Assembly: GCA_015143295.1 (NCBI GenBank)
Contig: CM026574.1
Coordinates: 14,572,938-14,636,937 of the forward strand
Source: Tetracentron sinense
Taxonomy: Eukaryota; Streptophyta; Magnoliopsida; Trochodendrales; Trochodendraceae
Direction: 5' to 3'
DNA length: 64,000 bases
Shown here: piece by piece, positions 44,001 to 55,500 of the stretch
Layout: each line of letters begins with the position of its first letter
How positions within the stretch are numbered: the stretch's first letter is position 1
Made by a program: the position numbers and the translations under genes
The notes under the pieces: generated by a model
Told to the model about the DNA's origin: nothing
The model's database searches: none
The model's input: the letters and a program-made list of their open reading frames with translations, nothing else

Positions 44001-46495
44001 TTCTGTACTTGTGGTGTATTTTGTGCTAGGATTTAAGGCTTGTGTCCCTATGTATTTTTAGTTTCTCTTGGGCTGGGATTTAAGGGTCTTGCGTCTCATC
44101 TCTTGTATATACGTATTTTCACATAATGTTGATTCTCTTTGTTCACGAGTACAGAGCTATATACATCTCTGTTTTGTAAAAGATTTACAGTAACTACTTT
44201 TGTTAGTTCTTATTTAGAATAAACTGGTAAACGATACACAGATACTTTTTTAGAAATTCAATTTCAGGTAAATATCATAACAGTTTGACTAGTTAGTTCT
44301 TATTTGAACAAACTGGTATAATGAATCTATGATGCCATGCACAGACAATTTCTACAGATTCAGTTTTATACTTTTAGGTAAATATCATAAAAGTTTACAA
44401 AAATATCTAAATTCTAAAACACTAAACGTCATACTTTAATACCCATAAAAGAGTGTGCAAGTGTTCTCTTAGTATGAAACTGAAGGCAATGATTCAGATA
44501 AATACAAGATTAGGGGTTGATTTGCACCAAAATGCACAATGTCCTATTATTCTATTTACACAATATGCTAATATATATATATATTTAAATTGTCTTTAGT
44601 TCTCCAGGAAATTAATGATTTCCTTGACCTACATATTCATATGTTGCAGCTAGATAAAATACCAAGAGTTTTTTAGAGTGGAGAAGAAAAGGAAAATCCT
44701 GTGACACATAGGAGTGCATACGTTCTGACTTAGCAATATAAACCAACTAGGTACGAAAATACCTGAATCTAACTCGTTTGAAGACTTTGGTCCCGCTGCG
44801 AAGTCGAATGAGGGTTACATATACACCAGGTTCAAATTGTTCAATCACTTCTGTTTCTCCATCACTCTTCATTGCTGAAACTTTAGGCGAGCTTGAGACA
44901 TTTTCTATGCTTTGGGAACGTACAGCATTCTGTGATAGGTTTGTAACTCCTGCAGCATCACCAGGATCATCCATCCTTTGATATTCTATGTTAGTAGAAG
45001 ACTCGTTGACCAAGATTGTTTTATCAGGCGTATTTTGTTGGACAGACTCCGTAGAGTCTGCTGGAAAGGAAGAAGAAACTTCGGATGCATAAGTTTCATT
45101 TGTCTTCAGCAAAGCTTCTACTTGAGTATGCATGGCTTTGAAGGTTTCACTGTCATAAACTTCAGGAGGTAACTTCTCGGTAATGTCCTTCAACTGCACA
45201 TAAAAGCAGCAATCAAATGGTCTAATTATCATGAGTCAGTGTCACTGAAACATAAATACATGAGGAGATAGAGAATATGTTTTCGGCTATCCTATCTGCA
45301 CATGAAATCTTCACAAAACTGGCTCATTGGGAATATGTATAGAGCCAAGATACAGATAAAGGTGAACCGGAAGGTTAATACTTATGAGCTAATCCATCCA
45401 GGCACAGAGCTCACAATGATGCAGGCTACTAAGAATTGAGATGTGAAATTCTTGAGATATTGATCTCAATACTCTTCATAATTGTGTATTTGTCAGGCTG
45501 TCTTAGTGTCTTTCAAGTACAGCTAGCACATGTAGGTGTATCACTTATGCACATTGCAGTGTTCTGCATATAAAGTAATGTTAAAAGATTCTTCTTCAAA
45601 GTCCCTAAAAATATTACAAAGTTTATATGATTTAATGATTTGGTTTATAAACAAAAAGGGAAAAAAAATTCTTTTACCCAGCTTTTGTCTTCTGAAAAAG
45701 CTGACCTATTTTTCCTTTTCTCAAAGAATACCAATTAAAATGTTTAGTCCAATTCCAAGATCATGTAGGAAAATGAGCATTTCCAACCTTAGAGTTTTCC
45801 TTCACTCTTAGAATTAATTGATCCCTTGAATATGCAAATGTGATGGGAAGGGGTGATTCAAGTGTCTTGTAGCACAAACCCGAATACATGCATGCAAATC
45901 CACAAGCGTGCATGCATTCATGGTAGTGGACTCTGGCTGTGTGAGGTGCTATGGACACACTTTAGACATCATTCTTTCACTTTTAACCGTAAAATTTTAC
46001 CAGTTTATTGAGTTGAAAGTCACATTGTTACAAAAAAGGCATGTATAACACATCCTCTGTCCCTTCGGTGACATAGCATAAAACATGCAAAACTATTAGT
46101 CTTGCTGATGTGCTCATTAAGTGATCTTCGCTTGGTGGTTAGATAGATGTGAATTGTGATGCAAGATTACCCATGTAATTTTAGAAATGGTGATATAATG
46201 TATAGCAAAACAAGAAGCAAATTTTTTTGTACTTCCAAGATTTATTGTTGCAGCTAATGCTCATTCCTTACATGCATAATATGGCTTAAAATTTTTCCTG
46301 ATAGATTTTTGTTGACAGTGTTGATATTTTTCCAGCTTTGACTTCTTTGCATGCAGTCCAGAATGGTTGTTCTTTTCATTCTGCAAACAGGTTGCTGGTC
46401 TTATTTGAAGTAAGGCTATGGAAACACTTCTGTCTGCTCCTTGCAACATATCACTTATTGCTTACATAGCAAAAAAGTATACCATGTACTTCCAT

Positions 46496-46550
<55 letters not shown>

Positions 46551-49500
46551 ATAACTAATAAAAAATGCATGCTGGAGTTTTTTCTTTTTCTTTTTTCCTT
46601 TTTACCTTGTCTTTTAAAGATTGCAAGCTTGGGGTTTGAAAAAGGTGATTCTCCAATCAAGAACTGAATATATGGGGAGTATAGTGAATAAGACCTGGAC
46701 AGAAATAGACTTGACAACTTCCGTAGCGACTGTATACTTGGAAGATTCCTCTGCAGCCAATGAAGCAGCTTCTTGAGCAGTTTTATGTGATTTTTGCAGC
46801 TCCACGTCTTGGACTTCACACTTCTGTCTCAAACTTTTTACCTAGAATCACGATGCACAATACATTAAATTATGACAAATGAGTACCTTATGGATTAGTA
46901 ATTTTAGTCCTATTCCTATATAGCAATATGAAGATGGGACCAAGCATGCTAGAATTATGAGATGGAAAACATGTAGCACTTACTTGGCTTTGCAACTTCA
47001 GGACTTCTTGGTTTAAAAGCTCGTTTGTTTTCTTGAGACTATCAATGACACCCCGAGAAAATACAGGAGTTCCAGAGCGTGGAGGGCTTGGCTTCCTCGA
47101 GTATGGAGAAGCAGATCTTGAGGTGAGCGTGGGCTGAGGCACTATTATAGTAACAGGCTTTAAAGCATATTGAAGTGCACTCAGTGAACTTGGAAAAACA
47201 ATATCTTTCAGCTGTAAGAGTGATGGAACTTGGGAAGCTCGGATAGTAGAAAGAGAATCAGACTTCGTCTCATTCTTGCTTGACTTGACCTCAAGGTATT
47301 TGATTGGTTCTATGATGGGAGACAGCAGAACCCTTGAAGACCTTACCTCTCCCTTGTCCAACCTCTCCCTGTTGTCTATTGAGCGCCGAGGTGTAGTAAT
47401 TTTCCTATTAAAAGTAGAGGCATTACCAGCCTCAGATGCTTTAAGCTTTGCATAGCAAGAATCACATACACGATGTGGCTTGCCTGGAGTTGGAGCCAGT
47501 GCAGCTCTCAATGCTTTTTTGGAACTGCAAGCATGGCAATGCACCAGTCCACAGTTATAACAGTTGTGCCTTTTTCTTGTAAAACCAAATGTTTGCCGAC
47601 AACCAGAACAGAGTGATTGGTCCGCACTAGACACCCACTTATGAATACATATACTTGCAGTGAAGTTTGAGCCACATGATATACTATTCACATGCCTATC
47701 TTTTAGTGCTTCAACTAGAGTTGGAGATTTCCGATCTTCTGTGTCCCCATGTCCCAATCTTCCATTGGCACCTCTACCCCACGTGAATACTTCGCTTCTT
47801 GATGTCAGGACAGCAACATGGAATGCCCCACATGAAATCTCTTCAACAAACTCACCTACCAATCTATCTTGTACTAAGCAAGGTGTTTTACCATCAGACT
47901 GTGGATTGCCCAGCTGACCATATGCAGTGCCTCCCATGGTGAACACATGTCCCGATGTTGTGAGTGCAACGGTTATATTATGTCCACAGGCCAGCTGGTG
48001 GAAGTTGTAGTCTATAAGTGATGAGATGCAGGTGGGAAGCAGATGTGTTTGCTTGCTCCCATGACCCAAACGGTTTTTGTCACCATCACCCCAGGTGAAC
48101 AATTTTCTAGATGAAACGTTTGCACCGCCCTGTCCCATAACCTCTACAATAGCTGCAGTGTGCCATACTCCACATGCAACCTTAATAGTCTTTAATCCAC
48201 TCAAAGAATGTACTTCCCTTGGGTATGCAACGCTTTCTCGATCCCCATGCCCCAAGACACCAAATGTTCCATCGCCAAATGTAAACAACTTCCCGTTAGA
48301 AGTTGCCAATGCTGTATGCCATGTGCCACATGCAACAGATAAAACTTGAAGTCCTTCTAAAGGTCCGGAAACTCTTTTGGGTATCCAGTGGCTAACATCA
48401 GTGCCGTGACCAAGAAGTCCAGCATTATAGGTACCATCCCCCCAAGTAAATAGATCACCAGCCATAGATATAGCACATGTATGATACTCACCACATGCAA
48501 CATAATCCACATTATTGACTGCCAGGAATTCAACAAGATGAGGGCGACTGAAGTCTTTATCGATTCCATGACCAAGTCTCCCACCAGATTCCTCTCCCCA
48601 AGTGAAAACCTCACCTTGCCTCGTAACAAGAACAGTGTGCCGAACACCACAAGCAATCTGATGAACATCAAGTACTACATTCGACTCTAAGGGCTTAGGA
48701 AGCAGCACATCAGTTTTTGAAGGGAAAGAGTTCACAGATCCATCCGCTAAAATCCCATCACACCAGACCTGTCCCCAGACATAAACATCACCCAATGATT
48801 CAATGTCATCTGGTCCAGAACTTTGACTTGAACAGCTAGGAGCGCTTGAAACACTAATTCGGAAACCATCTCCGATACTTGTTCTTAGTTGCATATTTGC
48901 ACGGTCTGACCCCACATCTGAGCTTGTCAAATTCAAAGAAGGTTCACGGGAAAAAAAATCAACCAAGGACTTCGTGTTATGATTACGGGAAATACTTGAA
49001 GTGATCTCTAGTGTTGCACCAGAAGGTCGACCATTTTGAATGAAGTCACCACCATCATGGAGCTAAAATAGGTAGACATAACCAACTGAATTAGATATGC
49101 TGAAAATTAATCACCAATAATAGATGTTCAACATGGATAGACGTAAGCAGATGATTTGGATATTTTGACAATTAATCACCACTACTATTTCTTCTCAGTT
49201 CAATTTAGACCACAATGAAATAGATAAGGAAAATATAACATCATTTTGGATCTACCTTAACTCAAGAAACTTTCAAATCTTGAGAATGTGACACCTGTAT
49301 CTCATACTACATGTTGCTATAGCATATAATCGTGAAAATTTTAACCATCTAAAGTATATATTATTTTTGCATTTAAGAAACAACAAATAGTGTTGTTTTA
49401 CTAATAGTGTTGCTATAGCCTAATAATGTTGTGAGCACTAAAATATAATTTTACAACAGGATCGTGGTTAAAAATTGACATATTTCCTAATGTTTCACTA

Positions 49501-52500
49501 AATGTGTTTGTTTCTACAGGTACATACAGAAATCTACATGCGACACACAAAGTACAAGATTTTCAACACAGTTTCTAATGTTTTATTACATTTCTTATCC
49601 TTCGTACCAAAACATTCTTTCTTTTATATAAGACCGGACAGTGATATTTTGAATCATGGTTGAAAATGTTGAAACATTTCGGTAAATGGTGGCCGGAATG
49701 TTGATTTCCATGGGTGCCAAAACTGTATCAACTATCAACAAGTAGATAATAAAACTACATGGTTTGGGAAATTCGGTGAACTTTGGTTAACTTCGTATCA
49801 TTTTGGTATACTTCGGCCAAACTATAACTCCGTCGTTAAAAATACAAAATTTCAGTCTAAACATTGAAATGTTTCAACCAAAGCTTATTTTTCAAGGAGA
49901 AACTCCTTTTTAAATATTTAAAAAAAGTAGTTTCAAGTGATAAATTAGATATGTAATGAATATTAACCTACTTTGTATCTAAATTAAATATGTGATCAAT
50001 TAGATATGTAATGAATATTAACCTATTTTGTATCTAAATTCATCCTATATTATTATGTTAATATATGATATTAAAATTTTATTATTTCAAGATAACAGTT
50101 TGAAAAATAAAATAAATTAGAGACCGTTAGATTGACCATCACTAATTAACTTATTCAGATCATAATTTTTCAATCATAAATTAATTTTAAGTTAAAAAAG
50201 TGACATTATTTAAAGAGATGTATAGTTGTCATGGTCATCCTAATTTGATGTTTTTTGTGATGTTGATTGGGCGGGCTCATCTATTAATCGTTGTTCTATA
50301 TCTAGCCATTGGCCTACTGCACCTTTCTTAAAGAAAATTTGGTCACTTGAAAGAGCAAGAATCAAATAGTTGTAGAGTGCAGAGGCTATGTATTGTGCAA
50401 TGGCTTCATGCTACCAGTGAGTCACCTTGACCTTTTAACCTCCTCGACCAGGTGTTATTGTACACCACCCCATGAACTTATTCTGTGACAACCAGGTCGG
50501 ATATTCACATTCCTTCTAAACCAATTAATCATGATTGCACTAAACCCATAGATTGATTGCCACTACATACAAGAGAGGTTGTTCAGAAGTTGGTGACTAC
50601 TGACTATTCCCTACCTCCGTAGGGCTGATCAAGTGGCTGATGGTCCAAGGAACTTGGTCCATCAAGACTTGACATGATTTATATCTATACTCCACCTTAA
50701 GGGGGAATATTGGGGAATAAGCTGCTAATACTTTTTCTATCTTATGTTACCTCTATGCGCTTATCAAGTTAATATTTATGAAAAAAAAATATCTTTAAAG
50801 AATTTTACATCATGCAAAATGTCATCATCTAGGCGCGATATAGGAGACTGACATTTGACCGATATCTTGTAATAGCTCTACTATCCACACATATTTGCCA
50901 TGATCCATCTTACTTTGGAGCCGAGAGAGCTGGTACCACATCTGGACTTGTGGACACTGAAATAAACACATATAAATACTCTACTCATCATTGGAACTCT
51001 TCATGCTCTCTCGGGAACATAAGATAATGTGGGGTGTTTTTTCATACATAAAGAAGACTTCATTATAACAGAGGCAAAAGCCTTGAAGTATACAACTACA
51101 AAGAGCAAATAAATAAAACCAGTTACCAAGCAAAGGGGTGACAAGGCAAAACTATAACAACGTAGCTGGATTCAACAAGAAAATTAAATCCAGTTAGGGC
51201 CAAGGGACTATACTAGCTTCATTGTAGCCTTAAGAGCAAAGGACCAAAGATGTAGAAGCTACGACACCACAGCATAGACTTAACTTTACCATCAAACATG
51301 CGCCTATTTCTCTCATTCCACGAGCCCCTACGAACCACAAAAAGGAGCATTTTCCAAGTATTTAACCCTAAAGTGTCTAGGGATAACCCAAGGCACCCAA
51401 AAAGCAGAGAGGAAATGATTCCACACATCCAATGCCAGCATGCAATGGAGGACACGATCCACAGTCATCTTGCTCCAACAAATGTTTGGCATTGTCCATG
51501 TACTGCTGAATAGATGATTCATTGTAAAAAATGTTGTCGATGGCCACCTTCTATACAAAAAAATCCACCTTAAAAGGCATAGGAATCTTCCACACTCGTT
51601 GGAAAAGAATCAGGACCCTTATGATCAAGCCTCTCTGGAAAGATCTCACTCGAATTTGTGTTTACAATCCCAATTCGGACTCTAATATGGTATGTCCACC
51701 TCTACCTTAGCTTGTTCCCATCTAATAAAAAAATTGAGCCAAAGAGTCCAACTCCCAATCGTTAGTGTTTCTCATGAAATCCGACAACCAGCCCAATCGT
51801 CCCTACTCTTTAGAGAAATAACTCCCAACCAATATGCCTTTCACATCCACCACAGTATACAAAACCAGGAAATCAGAAGCAAGAGCACTATCCCCACATC
51901 ATGGGTCCTCCCAAAAAACACACTGTGTCCCCTATACCCACTCTATAGTGAATCTATTTTAAGAACTCTTCTAAACCTAACAAATATCGTTCCAAAGGTC
52001 TAATCCAGAGCTAGCTGTGACAGGAGTGGGATCCCAAACGTTACGAGCTCCACCATACTTGTCAACTGTTAAAGGACTTGTTTAGTCATTACTTCATTTC
52101 AGTAGGGATAGTTTAAATTTTTTTTATTAACAGCACTATTGTAAATAAATTAAAGTTTATTTTTCTATTGAATATAAATAGAGAAGAGAGGGTTGTGAGT
52201 TATCAAGTTGTGTCCACATCCCTCTCTCACCATTAAAGTCTCTTTCCTCTCTTCATCCTTTCATTTTCTCTTTATCTTCTTTCCCTTCTTTGATTTTTAT
52301 TGTAATGAAACCCTAGTTGTTACATGGTATTGGAGCAAATCTAAATCCAGGATTTCATCTTGTTCTTTCTTCTTTTTTCCTCCCATCTTGTCTTGTGAGA
52401 TTTAGGGTTCTCACCTCTAGGGCTTGAGTTAATATAGTAATGACTAAATGAGTCCCGATATTGCTTACGCATTGTGTAATCAACATGGTTTAAAATTTCG

Positions 52501-55500
52501 GTACCTAGTTTGGAGCTACCTGGTACATTGGAAAAAAATCCCCCGCATCAACCCGTATTGGGCGTATCGGACCGATATAGGGATTTTTCAGTTAATTTTT
52601 TTTTTCCTTCTATTTACACTATGATCCACAACATAAACCCGATACACACAACTTATTTACATAAAATATCATTTCATTTACTTATGATATTTATATGTAA
52701 ATAAGGTTATAGCTGCCAATTGAATTCAATAAAAATTATCCTAGATCCAATTCTTGAAGAATAAAAAGTCAACTTTCCAGTTTAAAAACAAAATTCTCTT
52801 TTTAGCGCTTTTTAGGAATGAGGTAAAAATTTTAACTTTCATATAGTAAGGTATTTCTCAAATATTAAAATTTAATAAATTCTACTATATCAAAAGTTCA
52901 AAACATTACCAAAACCTAAAAGTCTAGCATAAAAAGTCTCATATTTTAGTCTTCAAAAATATCTTCATTTACAGGGTCAAAAGGCCAACTAATAGTATAA
53001 CGGACTAACAGTTCAACATAAAAAACTTATATTCAAGCTTATAATTTATGGTTGTAATTCAATATATTCTTATTTAACTCATTGAATGTAAGGTTTTAAT
53101 ATCTAGATTGTATTTCTTATACTTGGCTAAATGACTATGGTTTGTATTTTCATACCTGTTTAATTTTAAGTTATAAAATTCTTAACTCTCATATGTGTGG
53201 TTATAACTTATAAATGTAGTTAGAGGACTTCATTTAATGTGTTTTTAGCTTTCATTTGTATTAAAAGAAGTTTTGTGCAAGGTATCCAAGTTTTTCCTTA
53301 CCTATTCAAGCGTTTCTTAGTATATCCTAATTTTCTTCGCTGTATCCATTCGATATGGTTTGATATGTATCCTGTTTTGGACTTTACCAATATGACACAC
53401 GATACCGATGTTTTGAACCATGGTAATTAGCTAGTTCATGCACAATCTTAGGACTCTGTGCACTTTGAAGCTGCAGAAAGAATTTTGAGATACATAAAGT
53501 CCTCACCAGGTCAAGGGTTATTCTTCAAACGGAATGGACACTTAAAAGTATAGGCATACACAGATGCTGATTGGGCTAGATCAGTCATAGATCGTCGATC
53601 TACATCATATTACTGCACTATGGTTGGTGGAAATTGGGTTACTTGGAGAAGCAATAAGCAGTCTATGGTTGCACGATCTAGCATCAAAGCAGAGTACAAA
53701 GTCATGGCTCATGCAACCTGTGAGTTATTGTGGATCAAGACCTTGATGAAAAATTTTGGTTTTCGAAACTCATTGGAGCTAAAATTCTATTGTGATAATA
53801 GAGTACTACTAGCATTGCACATAACCCAGGGCAACATGACTGGACCAAACATATTGAGGTTGATAGACATTTCATATGAGAGAAGATAGCGTCAAAGATT
53901 ATTAGTCTTACCTTTGTCAAAACATAAGATCAGTGAGCAAATACTCTTACGAAGGAGGTTGCTTTATCACATCATCATGGGCTTATTGGTAAGCTTGGCA
54001 TGATGGACATTTATGCCCTACTTGAGTGCGTTGTAATGGGTCATCTAAATAAGCTCATTACAACTTTATTATCTAGTTACTTTATTATGTCTTAGTGCAT
54101 ATTGTCTTTATTCTTATTGTCTATCGTCTTAATATATAAGAAGATCTAAAGGAATTGAGACATTAATTCCATACCATATTCCTCTTCCTTCTTCTTTTCT
54201 CTTTTCTATTTCTCTCTTCCACAAACCCTAGTTTACTATTTCTACTCAGTCTCTATGTTTGTTGCACTTGATGGCTCTCCATTATCAGTTTTGTGCTCCT
54301 TCGCATGCCCAGTCATAGTCCACGAAATCCATAAACCTAAGGTTTGCTTTGATACCACTTATAGAAAATCGAACAAGTGATCATAAAAGCAACAAATTAG
54401 AGAAAGAGCAAAGTTTTGAAGATAGAGAAAAGCCACAAGGCCTAATCATAGAGCACTGTTATGTATTGAAGAACCTCAATTAGATGACTCATAGTCAAAT
54501 GATGAGTAAGCCATTGAACAACGAATTTCTGGGAAAAAAAATTAGTAGAGTAACTTATGCCTGCATAAAAAACTAAGACAATGCTTGCTTTTTAGCAATC
54601 AATTTTCTCTTAGTCTTTCATGCTTTATACCACAAGCATTAAAACTCAATTTACTGAAGGCATAAAGCGATGTTGGATAATGAGATCGGGTGGCCACAAT
54701 CCCTCAATCATACGACTATGATTGATGAATAGAATCCTCAAGTGAATCTCCTCATGTATATTCTTTTGAAAGGTTGTAGCTCTACCTTTATATCTCATTT
54801 TATTAATTGAATCCAACTGGGTTGATCTTTCCGTTGCAATCATGCACCCCAACATTGGTATCAAAGCCGTTGGTTCACTATTTTATTTTGTAGCGAGAAG
54901 CATAAAATCAAGTCACAAACAGTATCTTTGAAAGGAATTCTCCACGTGTGTACCCCTTTTTGGAGTCTTTCTCCTCACAAGTAAGAGCTTTTTCCCTTTT
55001 TCTAAAAGCAACTTTTTTCAAAAGTTCAGTCTCAAGAAAAAGGAAAGTTAAAATTGTTATAATGTCTTCGCATCCTGAGGTGTACCACCCTGAATCATCC
55101 GAATAGTAAGGCAATCTCCTTTTTTAATGCAAGCTAAAAATCCACATAGTACGTTTGGCGATCCTATACCAAATGAAGATCTCACTCCCAAACAGTAATC
55201 TTAGCTCGAGTGCTCAACTAGTGATTGACTAACGATTGTAGTTACAGGTGATCAAAGTCCAACCTACTACAACTGCGAATCTTTCTACTAGATTTTTCAT
55301 CCACAAAAGGAGCATCCAACAAGGCTTATAATTTATTCCGTCCAAGGAAAAGTGAGAGCTACTCCTCACGTTTGGGTCGATCCAAAGGCTTTCGGGATTT
55401 TTGGATTTTTCAAATACAACGAAATCAGGTGCATACGTTCCATATTACTGATTTCTTGAATATTAGTATATTTTTGAATCATCTATATCACTAAAACATC

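Larger units (their letters stand above)
41020..44762 (-). other. Last intron of the PRAF-like gene (3.7 kb)
   Basis: Contains two direct repeats flanking an insert (41068-41411), a truncated hAT-like end at 42165, a 260 bp tandem duplication (42743-43256), CA and TA microsatellites, and a diverged duplication at 44195-44400. No gene inside. Confidence 0.8.

Noticed and set aside
47660-48690. Open frames on the + strand, and other frames over the PRAF main exon
   Set aside because: Shadows of the true - strand coding exon.
52067-54260. One complete Copia element with LTRs at 52067 and 54032
   Set aside because: The two LTR-like blocks do not match each other, and most of the polyprotein is absent.
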